A stretch of 64,000 nt of DNA. Origin: Monomorium pharaonis (taxonomy: Eukaryota > Arthropoda > Insecta > Hymenoptera > Formicidae). The stretch covers positions 14,573,244 through 14,637,243 of the forward strand of contig NC_050470.1 in the NCBI RefSeq assembly GCF_013373865.1. The letters run 5' to 3'. The notes below the pieces were generated by a model that saw only the letters and a program-made list of their open reading frames with translations, ran no database searches and had not been told where the DNA came from. Every line of letters begins with the position of its first letter. Positions within the stretch are counted from its first letter, which is position 1. Made by a program: the position numbers and the translations under genes. Shown here piece by piece: positions 11,137 through 22,299 of the stretch.

Positions 11137-12507
11137 CCCTTTGGTGGATAAAGGGTCACAGGTATTTTGGGATCGCTGTCGTGACTCCTCGGATCAGGTT
11201 TCTTGAGAGATTGTAGCCGTTTGTTGTATAACAATGGGTATATATTTTCTCTATTGATTACACTGAGTTACACTGACTTAATTCGATAATACCCGTGACA
11301 AATATAAAAGACGGAGCGACATACGTACGTCGCTGTATAATGTGTAGTAAAGCCCGCCGTTGTCTGTACCTCGGTGTTTATATACACCGATTTTTGGTGT
11401 ATAACCGGGGAGGGTACTTCCCGGTCACTGGCCTTTGGTCAATGTTCTTGCTTAGCCAGCAATTGCTAGCTATGCAGATTCCAACCCAAAATCAGGAGAT
11501 TTTGGGTGTTGTTTATTAAGCAATCGGGTGCATTGCCCGGTGCGACGCCCGGTATGTAGGCTCGGCGATGTCCGCGCGCGAGGTGTCATTTGACACCATA
11601 TATCGCTTGCGACATTTCTTGTGTAAGTGCATCACACTCACAACAATTCCACTCCGGAGGAAATTAAGGATACGATAGTTAAGAGAATTAAATGTTCAGC
11701 TTTGTGCAAGCGCGCAAGCGGCGATTCAAAATCAATCGCGCATGCGATTCGATTCACCGGAACGACTCAGCGCTGAGTCCGGAGTGCGTGGATCTCGTGA
11801 GCCTGATGATCACGAGCGGATTTAGGCATGTAATGAGATAAGCGGTGGATATTTTCAATAAAACGTCACTTTATTTCAGTCGTCACACACAATGACGGGT
11901 TTCCGTCTATCCAGAGGGAGAATTCCACTGGATTAAGTAAATCCTCTAACTACCTCGTCTTTTCACTCAAATAATTCAATAATGTTCATGATAGTCGCCC
12001 GCAGTCACACACCGCAGATTCTTTATCGATTAGATTATGCGAGAAATGCACTCGAGAACTGGAGAATACGCGCTTCCGCCTTAACTTGCAGGGCGCGGAG
12101 ACGGCGATCTGTACATCACAGATATCTCAGGCCGACTAACTACCGCAACGCGGCATCCTGAACGCGAACGGAAGCATCATGCTTCTGCTCGGTCCAGGAC
12201 ACCCGGCGTACACGAGCGTCTCAGGGTGAATTTAGAAGGCGAGACCACGCGGACGCCACGAGCGAACGAGCCGCCCGGATCCTCGCCAGCGGTCGCAGAT
12301 TGCGGCCCCGGTAGCATACGGTTGTATGGGGAGGGGATTAAGACTAAGAGCAAAAACCAATCATATTAAAGAATAAGTGAGTGCTCAGTATATGATTGGT
12401 TCTTGCCCTTAGTCTTCATCCCCTCCCCATGCGACCGTATGCTACCGGGGCCGCAATCTGCGACCGCTGATCCTCGCTCGCGCGCGACACCCGAAAACAC
12501 CGTGATC
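11137..12507. mobile_element. Unidentified insertion inside the LINE Gag
   Basis: About 1.37 kb splits the Gag frame between MDDSV and SREQAL. It has a TATA-like GGGTATATATT at 11234, an AATAAA at about 11857, no coding capacity of note, and a foldback MITE near its right end. The features would fit an LTR, but I could not find a clean TG...CA pair with matching target duplications, so the class is left open. Confidence 0.6.
12288..12468. mobile_element. Foldback MITE with 9-bp target duplication (Mutator-type)
   Basis: The terminal inverted repeats begin AGCGGTCGCAGATTGCGGC and extend about 75 bases inward on each side around a short centre. The flanks read GATCCTCGC on the left (12278-12286) and GATCCTCGC on the right (12469-12477). 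A 9-bp duplication is characteristic of the Mutator superfamily. No coding sequence is present. Confidence 0.85.
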
Positions 12508-13473
12508 GAGTGTTCTCGCGCGAACAAGCTTTAAATATTAAAGTTGGCGCAATACGTTATAATAGAGATGGATTGTGCTGTATTTGGGTTAAATGCTTTC
12601 TGGAGGCTGCGATTGAGTTGACGCAGTCAAGGAAAATTAGGATTGGTTGGACTTTCGCCAACGTAGAGATATTAAAACGTAGACCGTTACAATGCTTTAA
12701 ATGTTTTGCATTGGGTCACGCGTTTCAGCGCTGCTCATCTAAGGTTAATCGAAAGGGTAATTGTTTTCAATGTGGCAAGATTGGTCATATGATTTACCAA
12801 TGTACTAATAAACCTCACTGTCCGCTTTGCGCGGAAAGAGGTCTACAAGCTGACCATAGAGCAAATAGTGAGGGATATGTTCCCCACTCCCCGAGAAGGA
12901 TTCCCCTTAGCAATAAGAGAATTTATTCACCTGACTCTCCTTCAAAAGCAGGAAATAAAAAAAATAATGCTGAGCCCAGATTAATTAAAAAAGGGAAGCA
13001 AATTAAGATGCAAACTGATGACGAGGATTCAATTTCTCGGGATACTGCGGAAGAGATACAAAATGATCAGGAAGGGATAAATATAAACGAGGGAAATATA
13101 GAGGACGACTATATACATGCAAGAGCATATGGATCTTTCAAATGAACCTCTTATCTCTGAAATCTGACGACCTAACTTATTTCTGAAATCTAATAACAGT
13201 CTAGTAAATAGAGATTCTTCATTGGATAAAACATTTAGAGAAAATCAAAACTCTGAAAAATCGCTGTCTAGAAAAGAGGAAATGTACATAATATTAATAG
13301 AACCTCGATCCCGGAGACGATTACGGGAATAAATGAGGAGTATAAAGCAACTATGGGAAATCCACTTTCTGTAGAAACTCCATTGGAGGAAATGAATGTT
13401 TCAATAGAAGAATTATCGAGGATGACGGACGACATCCAAGAAGGAAATAAAATTCAAGAATCTAAAAATTAAA

Positions 13474-16131
13474 ATGTTACAATTAAATTGTAACCATTCG
13501 TCAGCGTCACAAGACCTGGCAATGACTAAATTAAGAAATTCAAATATCGACGTATTAGTTTTACTAGAACCCTACAAAATTTTAAATAATGATTGTTGAT
13601 TATACTCTGCTGGAGATAAACCAGATATAGCTATAACTTGGCATGGATCAAAAAATAAAAGTACCAAAGGTCAATTATTGGATAGGAATAAGAACTTTAT
13701 AGTGGTCAAGATGTATAAAATTATTATTATAGGAATTTATTTCTTGCCTAATAGAAAACTCAAAAGATTCGATTATTTTCTTACGAAGTTATCTACGATT
13801 ATTATTAGATACAGTAACGAGCCCATCATAATCCTAGGAGACTTTAATGCAAGGGCATTACACTGGGATGTAAGCGTTAATAATAGAGTTAATTTGATGA
13901 CTAATTGGTTACATAATCACGACCTAACCGTGGTTAATACGGGAAAAGAATTCACATGTATACACATAAGAGGAAGTTTAGTTGTGGATTTAACAATAAT
14001 TAACAAATTAATTAATGTTGATGATGTCTATTGGAAGGTAGATAGAGTGGAAGATTCATTATCGGATCATTGTTATACTTATGTTAATATCAATATAAGC
14101 CATTCGCAACCGGTTAAAATTAAGATGGATTCAAGATGGAGTCTAACCTCATTGAATGAGGACGATATGATGGCAGCGGCGTATGTTCTGGGTTGGCCTA
14201 TTCCGGATTCGAGTAGGCCCGCAAGGCAACAAGGTAAGAGGATAGATAGTCTTCTTAAGGCTATATCCAATAGATCAATGCGCAAGTTCTGCAACTATAA
14301 AAATAGTCCTGTATATTGGTGGTCAGAAGAGATCGCCAAACTAAGAACCAACTGTAATAGAGCATGGAGGAAAGTTACTAGGGCGAAAGGGAAGGCTTCC
14401 GTGGAACTACAAACCCGGCTTAATAATACATTGAAGACAGCCAGAAAAATTTTACGAAGTGCAATTAAAACGGCTAAAAGCATGGCTAGAATTATTAGAT
14501 TCTCTGAAAATCGACCCTTGAGGTCGACCATTTAAGATTGTCTTGAACAAGCTTAAGGGATTCAGGCTCCCTCTGACACAAACTATAGATAAGGATGTAT
14601 TAGAGGGCGTCATTACATATTTGTTTCCTAATGGAAATCTAGTAAATATTCCAATATTACTTTTTGATTGGAACGATAACTTTGAGATTACCGATGAAGA
14701 ATTGATAAATATATCAGAATATACCAGTACCAAAAAAAGCTCTTGGGCCAGACGGCATACATGGTCTATTATAAAAAGGACTTTGATGCCTCTTTTAGAT
14801 TATTGGAAAACATGCTTTAATGCATGTTTGAGAGATGGAATTTTCCCGAATCATTGGAAGAGTGCAATATTAACCTTAATCAAGAAACCAGTTACCATAA
14901 TTGACTTACCATAATTCAGATGGAAGAAAGATGGAAAAAAGACTGACATGTGGAGTACACACACAAGGCTCTGCATTGGGTCCGGTGCTTTGGATAATGG
15001 CTTTCGATAGAATATTGAATTTACCCCTACCAGAGGGCGTAAGTGTCATTTGCTTCGCAGATGATACACTTATTCTGATCTCGGACAAGGATGTAAATAC
15101 TGCCAAACTTAAGGCAGAGTTAGCATTGGACATGATATGTTTAGAGATAAGTAGGTTACGATAAAAAATTGCATCTAACAAAACCGATGTCGTTGTGTTT
15201 GCACAAAGACATCCGTATGATTATTTGGGCATGGAGGTTAGAATTGATAATGTTTTTGTTAAATCCTCTAAATGCATGAAATACCTCGGTATAACGATAG
15301 ACTATAATTGATTCTTTGTGGAGCACTTTCAATCGGTTCTACCCCGGGCTGAAAACATGATATTGTTATTGTCACGATTGATGAGAAATTTGCGAGGACC
15401 GAGTGAGCGATGCCGATGTCTATACGCTGAGATCGCCCACTTGGTCTTAATGTATGGCGCTCCTATCTGGGTGAGTAAGATTCATAAAGATAAAAAGATA
15501 AAACAAGGATTTCGAAGATTACAGCGATTACTCGCAATCAAAGTAGTAGTGGGATACCGCACGATAGCGTACGATGCAGCCATGATATTGGCTAGGCTTT
15601 TTCCGGTTAATATATTCGCAAAAAAGTTAAGTAATATCTATAATAGAATACATGTAAGTAGGAATTTAGGTAATGAAATTTCTTTACTAGGTAGAAAGTT
15701 GATTAAGAGAGGAAGAAAGACAAAGGGCGATAGCGGAATGGAAATTTAGATTAGAAAAATTGGGACCGAATGCTCCCGGACATAGAATACGCGAGGCGAT
15801 TTTACCCAATTTCGAATTGTGGTATGATAGAGGAGATGGAGACCAATTAACCTTTAGGTTGACGCAAGTTTTGTCTGGACACGGCAGTTTCAGCGATTTT
15901 CTGTTTAAGATCAATCGTAATGTTTCACCACATTGCAGACATTGTGGAGCAGATGTGGACGATGCACATCACACACTTGCACTTTGTGAAGAGTGGAATG
16001 AACAACGCTCCGAGTTAAAAAGAATAATTGGTGAGGATTTAACGCTTACAACGATAATATTAGTCATGTTAACTGTTGATGATAGCTGGAACGCCATGAC
16101 TCGCTTTAGTGAATCCGTAATGCTTAGGTAG
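13474..16131 (+). pseudogene. R1-clade LINE ORF2 (endonuclease-RT), internally deleted
   Basis: The ATG at 13474 starts MLQLNCNHSSASQDLAM, the usual beginning of the AP endonuclease. A stop follows near 13597, then a frame to 14535 with GDFNAR and SLSDH of the endonuclease. A shifted frame (14543-14914) holds the RT N-terminus up to WKSAILTLIKK. The sequence then jumps directly to the GVHTQGSALGPVLW and FADDT (15054-15068) motifs, so the RT palm centre, several hundred bases, is deleted. Further stops lie near 15162 and 15310. The C-terminal CRHCGADVDDAHHTLALC finger is at about 15937-16000. It cannot make an active RT. Confidence 0.9.
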
Positions 16132-16194
16132 GAGGAAGAGGAGAAAGAAAGAGAAAGGAAGAGAAATATAATAATGAACAATATTCGATGATAG

Positions 16195-16340
16195 GCAAAT
16201 GAATTAGGCTGCTTTCCTTTTAGGGAACACAATCGATCCAAGCATCGTTCTACCTTTTTTTATGTTCAATGAGTAACAAAGATAGAACGATACTTGTGTC
16301 GATTGTGTTCCCTAAAAGGAAAGCAGCCTTAATTTGCCAT
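16195..16340. mobile_element. Palindromic MITE, ~145 bp
   Basis: Near-perfect inverted repeats starting with a shared GGCAAAT..AATTA and continuing GGCTGCTTTCCTTTTAGGG, about 65 bases each, around a short T-rich centre. It sits at the LINE coding end/3' UTR border. The target duplication is not clear. Confidence 0.8.
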
Positions 16341-16840
16341 TTTTGTGCAGAGGGTAAGGATTAACCTTTACTCGGGGCTTAACGCTTTCCCACTCCCGAG
16401 CTAACTAGAGGAATGACTGGTCTCCGTCACCGGTATATAATATAAATAAGTACACTAAGATCGCTGTAAACATCGGGGTTGGGCAGACCTGATGGGTACA
16501 CCATCTAGGTCCTGTCCAGCCTCTTGATGGTTGGTTCTTTAGTTATATATAATGTAAATATGTAAATAAGATGCTATAACGTTAAAAACCCCGTTACGTT
16601 TGGTTCGGAGGAGATTTTATCTCCAAGGGCTTTTGAAGGTTTCTACTGATGAAATGGCCAGAGCCAATACCAGGGAAACCTTTGGAATAAGTCCGAGACA
16701 GAGTGGACGACTGGGTGAAGGTTTTAGTAGGTAGGCTACGCTGGCACTAGTTGCGACTGGCGTAGAATCCCACACTACCCGGGAGTACGGACTTCCGGGT
16801 GTTTTTTGAAGATTTCTCTCATCCGCGCAAAACAAGAAAA
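16341..16840 (+). other. LINE 3' UTR
   Basis: Non-coding 3' region of the R1-clade element. It includes the GGAGATTTTATCTCC hairpin at about 16610-16624, a second hairpin-rich block with GGTAGGCTACGCTGGC, and CCCGGGAGTACGG followed by a TTTTTTGAAGATTTC tail near the 3' end. Confidence 0.6.
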
Positions 16841-17416
16841 AAGTTAGGTTGTGACCGAACAAACTATCGCAATTAATAAAATCTTAGGAAACTTGGAATT
16901 ATCTTACCTTTTGTTATATAACGGTCGCCAGGTCGATGTTTAGCCCCGCCGCCAGGGTGTGGTCTCGCCCTTATGGGTAGGTCCGAATACGTCGCAAGTT
17001 CCTGGATTTGAGTGTTTGGGTACCTTGCCGCTCTCGAGGAAGTCCTCTCGGGTCGCCTTGGGATGTCCCTGGATGATGCAACAGGTCGTTGCCGGGTCTG
17101 AGACTAGCGGTAATTCAATATGGCCGCTGCAGAATGGACTCGCCCAAGCGTGGGTTGGGGAGGGAGCGTCCCAGATGCGCACAGTAATAAACGGACACAG
17201 CAGGCTGAGTGAAACGGACACAGTAACAAACGGACACAGACCAAACGGACACAGTAATAAACGGACACAGTAACAAACGGACACAGACCAAATGCGCACA
17301 GAGCGAAACGGACACAGTGCGAAACGGACACAGACCAAATGCGCACACTGCACATGCGCACGGACCAAATGCATACACGGAAAGTTGCAAACCCATGTGA
17401 TGCAGTGAATGCTTTG

Positions 17417-17418
<2 letters not shown>

Positions 17419-17471
<53 letters not shown>
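17419..17471 (+). repeat. (CA)n microsatellite in the F1 core
   Basis: About 26 CA units between the core's two conserved blocks. The same position is occupied by (TG)n in the related element at 45815-46575. Confidence 0.95.
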
Positions 17472-17474
<3 letters not shown>

Positions 17475-17567
17475 GGGGTGCAAGGGGGGCCTTCGGCCCC
17501 CCTCCCGCACCCACCCCGTCCAAGTCGCTAACCTATGTGGACTTTACTCTGCTTGCAATGTACATGG

Positions 17568-19356
17568 TGTGACGTGACGCGTCCGGTCGCGCTCGTCACA
17601 AGGACGTAAGTCCGACCGAGGGGGTCGATTTGGGGCTCTTCCTCGCCGAGCCGAGGGGGACACGACTTTGTTTTACTATTATTTCTTTTTTTTTTTAGTT
17701 ACCGTATTACCTTGTCAGAATAATTAGAGTAGTTAGCACTAAGGCGCCGAGTGAGGGCTTAATTCTATTGTACCAAGAACGGAGGAGGAGCAGCCATCGG
17801 GGGATAAGGATCGCGAGCAGTCGACAGTGGGCGAGGTGCCCCGCACAGAGTTTCCCCGCCGAGCCGTGCGCGAGCCCGGCTGATTGTTACCGCCCTGAGC
17901 CGCAAGGATACCGTCGCCGTAAGAATACCGTGGCAGAAATGATACCGCATAGCAACATAAAAGATTCTTGAGAGGAATCACGCCGGGGAAGCGACCGTGA
18001 AACCGTCAACCGCCCGCCACGCAGATCGGTTCGGCCACGGCATGGCCAGCCGGGCCAACCGAAAATGGCAGAGCAATAGCACTCGCATCGGCGGAAGTCG
18101 TCACGCGCGGACCACGAGGCGATCGGAGAGGCGAGGCGGCACAGCATGGGATCGAGGCGTGCGGATCGACCGAAAATCGAAGCACGCGCATGCGCGGCGG
18201 CTCGAGCCGGCCGGCGCGGGACCGGGGTTCCTCACTGTTCGGCACGCCGTGACTGCGTACACTTGCGGAGGACGAGCCCCAGATACCGAGATAGTTACCG
18301 AAGACTTCAGGGACCAGGACTCCGTTCATTATTGTAAGGCCAGCACTCGGCAGCCATCGATTAAGTAAGGTTCGGAAAAGGCGGTCAAACTTCGTGCGGG
18401 ACTGGATACCGGATACCGTTTCCACTGAGGACATCGGTTATCCGAATCCGATATTGTTAGTAATATTGTTGCTTAGAGTAACTCGAAGTAAAGAGTAGAG
18501 TTTTGTGGCCGCACGAGGGCTCGGACCGACCGGCCCCGAATATTTGATACCGTGGGTACGTCCCTCTCGGACCACGCCGGAGCCGACAGTCATAGGATTA
18601 GAATCATTGTTACCGCGACTTGTTTCCGCCATTATAGATTTTGTCTTTGTTCGAGCGGAGAGCCTCGCCGGCCTCCCGCCGCATATTATCAATTCTGTCT
18701 TTTCCACATTTTTTGTGTCTATAATTCGTTTCTGTCTCTATCAAAGTAATATCCGTGAATTAATTGTGTGCAGACGCATTGAGTAAGCTCCTTGCAGCAT
18801 TGTTACCGTTTCACTCAGTAAAGAAATATAAAATATTTTTTAAGTGTTTATTAAGTGGGTACCGAATTTTTATACGACCTGCCTCGATCCGACTCCTCCA
18901 CGCTTTCCGCCTCACTAAGAACCACGCCACTCTACCGTCTCGAGAGTAAACGAGCTACCGGCACTTGTGGCGCTTTCTAGTTAATTACCGTATTATCGTT
19001 GCTTGTTGTGTGGCGCGAGAAGTCGCGCCTGGCGCCCAACAATTTAGAGTATTGGGAAGTTACCGTTCTTGCACGTTACCGCTATCGTGTCGAGAGCAAT
19101 CTCTTCCGATATTTGGGGATACCGTCTACAAGTTACCGTTCTCGCTTCGAGAGAAATCTCGAGCGAGTGGGGGGATACCGTATGCAAGCTACTGATAACG
19201 TATCGAGAGCATTCTCGAGAAATACTGAAGCTACCGTCTAGTAAACTATCGAATCTAACTAGAAGAGCGTTACTCGTTACCGCATATACAGAGATTCCCG
19301 TTTAATTGGGCGTAGCCCCCTCGGACCTGGCGTTCCCGAGGGAAAGCAACGTTGCA
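17568..19356. mobile_element. Solo LTR, 1789 bp, 4-bp target duplication
   Basis: The block begins TGTGACGTGACG and ends AACGTTGCA, giving TG...CA ends, and is flanked by ATGG on both sides (17564-17567 and 19357-19360). Removing it rejoins the F1 foldback element. The inside is GC-rich with no convincing ORF. Between about 18930 and 19290 it has degenerate tandem units containing TACCGT and TCTCGAGAG. A 4-bp duplication fits Ty3/Gypsy-type integration. Confidence 0.8.
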
Positions 19357-19761
19357 ATGGATTGCATTTGGTCCGTGCGCACGTGCAGTGTGCGCATGTG
19401 CAGTGTGCGCATTTGGTCCGTGTGCATTTGGTCCGTGCGCATTTGGTCTGTGTCCGTTTCGCTCTGTGCGCATTTGGTCTGTGTCCGTTTGTTACTGTGT
19501 CCGTTTGTTACTGTGTCCGTTTATTACTGTGTCCGTTTGGTCTGTGTCCGTTTGTTACTGTGTCCGTTTCACTCAGCTTGCTGTGTCCGTTTATTACTGT
19601 GCGCATCTGGGACTCACTCGGTCTAGCTACACCTCATGAGACTTTTTCCGTTGTGACGGTCGTGGTTTCGGGTTTTTTATTAGGCGCATTTTTTATTCTT
19701 AAACCCGGTGTTGCTTTGCTTTTCCAGGAAAACGGCGACGACAGAGACTGCGTCCTTGTTA

Positions 19762-20145
19762 CTAATAAACTTGACGATGGCGTTGGAGGTGTTGTGACGA
19801 TGATGGCGGCGGCGGTGGAAGTGTTGTCGTGTGAAAAGTTAGGAAAAAGCTTTTTTCTAGGACGGCCGATCTTACTTTTTTGGCCGGAGGCGTGATCAAT
19901 TTGGCAAAGACGGGGGCGGCGGAAGCGTCGTCGTCGTTATCGTCTGGAACGTGTGGAAGCGGATGCTTTCTTGGGCGGCCAACTGGACGTTTGGCTGGAG
20001 ACGTGATTGGCGCCGCGATACTGTGCCCAATGTCACGGTGAATACGTGCCCGGATGATTCTTATTATATTTCGTACGTAGTGCTCCGTTAAATGGCCGCT
20101 ATCGTCGGCGAGTTGACGATAGTCGTCTACTTTGACGACGACCAC
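19762..20145 (-). pseudogene. ORF with AT-hook motif
   Basis: About 127 residues. The first 45 are globular with a basic RIIRARIHRD helix. A classic AT-hook, RPVGRPRKHP, follows, then an acidic NDDDAS stretch and a proline-rich end. The preceding reading frame (20127-20627) ends where this begins, so the two are probably parts of one protein separated by a 1-nt shift. The motif implies minor-groove DNA binding. Confidence 0.5.
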
Positions 20146-20627
20146 ATTACGTGTTTGTTGTTATCTTCGGTCGTATGCCACGCGTTTATGGACACGACTT
20201 CATAAAAATCCGCCACAAATTGTTGACACGTTGCCTTGACGTCGGTGGCGGAATCATCGGCTGCCATTCTTGCCACTTTTGCGATGGGCGTCACCGGGTT
20301 CGTTAACAAACGATCCGCGAGTTGGTCGGCCTGCACGCTTCCAACAACACGCATATTATGTCTCACGGGCAGTTCCTTACACCTTTCAACAAAAGCTTCT
20401 AGGCTGAAGAGTGATATTCCTATGTCTATGTCGTGTAATACGCCTTCTATTATTTCCCGAGCTCGATCAAGATTATTGTGGCGCTTACCCAACAAAAGGG
20501 TGCAGTACGCCCAAAAATCGTGCACCACCGTTAAAAATGTTATCGGATCGTTTGTTCTCAAGACCTGCAATACGTTCCATACAAGATTTATTCGCAGTTT
20601 GCATATGCGACGGAATTTCTCTACCAT
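20127..20627 (-). pseudogene. Globular ORF segment of the multi-repeat locus
   Basis: 166 residues of mixed, protein-like composition with predicted helices and no low-complexity sequence. Reading stops at a TAG near 20127 while the next frame continues toward the AT-hook. I do not recognise the family. The unrelated plus-strand ORF over the same bases is a shadow in part, but see the inverted duplication at 20674. Confidence 0.45.
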
Positions 20628-20673
20628 ACATGGAAAAATTTACGCCGCGATTGTCTGCTATGGCAAAAATGTC

Positions 20674-20856
20674 GTTACGCACCCGGCATCAATTAGAATT
20701 TGCCAAAATTCTAAGCTGACCGATTACATAAATTACCGATATAAATTTACACGTAATCTTCCGCCGGTATTCACGGCAAGACCGGACGACGTAAGTGCAA
20801 ACAGACGATGGTATGAGTTTGAACTGGGCAGTATCAACAATCGCCCGTTGTACGTA
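20674..20856 (+). repeat. 183-bp inverted duplicate of 22117-22299
   Basis: This segment matches the reverse complement of 22117-22299 with seven differences, all transitions. Here the coding sense is on the plus strand, opposite to its neighbours, so this copy is the displaced one. It reads through where the other copy has a stop (CGA here, TAA there). Confidence 0.92.
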
Positions 20857-21130
20857 TCGTTGTACAATCGTACGTGTATCATTTTGCCTTCGATGGCCGC
20901 GCTTTCCGATCCTCCTGCAAACATTCTTCGCACAGCGGTATAATTATAAGCTCGATTATAACCATTGAGAAATATTGTACCCGAAAGTAAGCGTTGATTG
21001 CCGAATCTATTATATAGTCTGGTACTGTCAGGTTTCTGTTTGGCGGTAATTCTCGGTCGTACACGTGTGCGGCCCGTCGCAATTTTCTTAAATCAACCGC
21101 AATATTAAATTCAATATCGGTTCCAATTAT
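20857..21130 (-). pseudogene. Coding-like remnant in two frames
   Basis: Minus-strand frames before and after about 20985 each give protein-like sequence, DRELPPNRNLTVPDYIIDSA upstream and AYNYTAVRRMF downstream, with a frameshift between. No family recognised. Confidence 0.4.
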
Positions 21131-21473
21131 TGATTCGGTATAGCATGTTCCTCTTTATAAGTTGCGTGGTTAATATTGTTGTGTACGATGATACGAAAAC
21201 ACACGAGTCTTTTTTATGTCGATCAATGTTATGTCGACGCACGTCAAGCGTCACCACTTCCTCTACGCGAGTAGGGTAGCGTTCTTTTATGTAGTGCCGA
21301 TACACATATGCCACGTCCTTAAGGTGCTGTCGCAACCCCTTGCGCGCCTCGCGCACTTTTGCGTCGCTATCGCCGTCGAATCCACAGGTCAAGATGTACG
21401 TCCCCAGTAGACCAAAGTCTATGGGGCGTATCATCTTTGCCGGGGAATGATACGCCTGGCAATACGTTACCAA
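21111..21473 (-). pseudogene. Coding-like segment of the multi-repeat locus
   Basis: 120 residues including RPIDFGLLGTYILTCGFDGD and a basic middle. A frameshift at about 21135 leads into the next remnant. No family recognised. Confidence 0.45.
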
Positions 21474-21482
21474 GTGGTTTTG

Positions 21483-21860
21483 TCAGGTGGGAGAAGCATT
21501 GCAAAAGAAATTGCCCAATCTGCTTAGGAATCCTATTTGGTAACGCCGTATTTTTCGTGCACCCAAAAATACGACGTCATCGAACAGGTCCCACAGTGAC
21601 GATCGGTTAACGCTGCCCGAAAAATTGTCCAACTGGACAAGAAACGATCGTCCTCGGGAGTTTGTTATCGTGTCGACTTTATGAATTTTGATTACGTCCA
21701 CGTGTTCGTGGTCCAACCACAAAATATTGTTTAAAAGTGTACCTGCCTCTTCACATGGCATTCTGAGGCCGTGCAGGCATTGATAAAACCGTACGACGTA
21801 AACGTTGTGGTCATCGTACAAATGCACGCGTTCCAATTTTTGGGTCACAAGACTGGCCAA
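21483..21860 (-). pseudogene. Coding-like segment of the multi-repeat locus
   Basis: 125 residues of globular composition with alternating hydrophobic strands (VYVVRFYQCLHGLRM, GRSFLVQLDNFSGSV). It overlaps the end of the 21811-22125 frame, from which it is separated by a shift. No family recognised. Confidence 0.45.
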
Positions 21861-22116
21861 TTTCCCAAAATCTTGAAGTGCAATCTTGTCGCTTTGTGTG
21901 CTCTCCGTACACTGTTATGCCGCCGTGCGCCGTTGTTGTGTACGGTGACAACTTGGACGCTGCCGCTAGTATGATGTCAATAATTGCAGTCGTAGCTCTG
22001 CGCAATGGACTGTCCAGCTCTCGTCTGCTTGAGACTTTAGTCGGCTTGGCGGCGGCGGCGGCGTCGTCGTTTTCGTCAGAGTCGTCTTGTCCTTTGCGTA
22101 AATCAAGCTGGAACAG

Positions 22117-22299
22117 TACGTACAACGGGCGATTATTGATGCTGCCCAGTTCAAACTCATACCATCGTCTGTTTGCACTTACGTCGTCCAGTCTTGCCGC
22201 GAATACCGGCGGAAGATTACATGTAAATTTATATTAGTAATTTATGTAATCGGTCAGCTTAGAATTTTGGCAAATTCTAATTGATGCCGGGTGCGTAAC
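22117..22299 (-). repeat. Original-orientation copy of the 183-bp inverted duplicate
   Basis: It lies in frame with the flanking minus-strand coding sequence. It carries a TAA stop after KLTDYINY where the other copy has CGA. After the stop, the same frame continues with protein-like sequence to about 21811. Confidence 0.9.

Larger units (their letters stand above)
9815..13145 (+). pseudogene. R1-clade LINE Gag (ORF1), frameshifted and split by an insertion
   Basis: The first part (9815-10795) is lysine- and glutamate-rich and probably coiled-coil; no ATG opens it, the frame following a TGA. A frameshift near 10800 moves the reading to a second frame (to 11136) that holds the conserved GGIIIELPGEDMEKKADLL and a MDDSV ending. 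The protein is then cut by about 1.37 kb of foreign DNA and resumes at about 12510 with FSREQAL. The resumed part carries CFKCFALGHAFQRC and CFQCGKIGHMIYQC knuckles and a third, CPLCAERG. Three knuckles at the Gag C-terminus are typical of the R1 clade. The product would bind the element's RNA. Confidence 0.85.
9000..16840 (+). mobile_element. Decayed R1-clade LINE (TRAS/Waldo/R1-like) with nested insertions
   Basis: The sequence order is 5' region, Gag with three zinc knuckles, AP endonuclease, RT remnant, C-terminal CCHH, then a 3' UTR. Two insertions (11137-12507 and 16195-16340) and several stops and frameshifts interrupt it. The 5' boundary was not located; 9000 is approximate. The 3' end of about 16840 rests on the CCCGGGAGTACGG / CTTCCGGGTG hairpin usual near the end of this group and is also approximate. 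Confidence 0.8.
17170..19611. mobile_element. Foldback element F1 with minisatellite arms, split by a solo LTR
   Basis: The left arm (17170-17345) and right arm (19362-19611) are inverted copies built from about 15-16 base units: GGACACAGTAACAAAC and GACCAAATGCGCACA in one orientation, their complements in the other. The outer ends are CCCAGATGCGCACAG on both sides. The core (17346-17567) has a (CA)n run and a GGGTGCAAGGGGGGCCTTCG hairpin. Without the inserted LTR and duplicated ATGG the element is about 650 bp. Long open frames through the arms are artefacts of the repeats. Confidence 0.85.

Noticed and set aside
16940..17523. Three long overlapping minus-strand ORFs rich in Cys-Val
   Set aside because: They translate the (CA)n tract and the foldback minisatellite arm; all three frames are open because the units lack stops.
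19306..19895. Plus-strand ORFs over the right arm of F1
   Set aside because: Repeat translation artefacts, as above.
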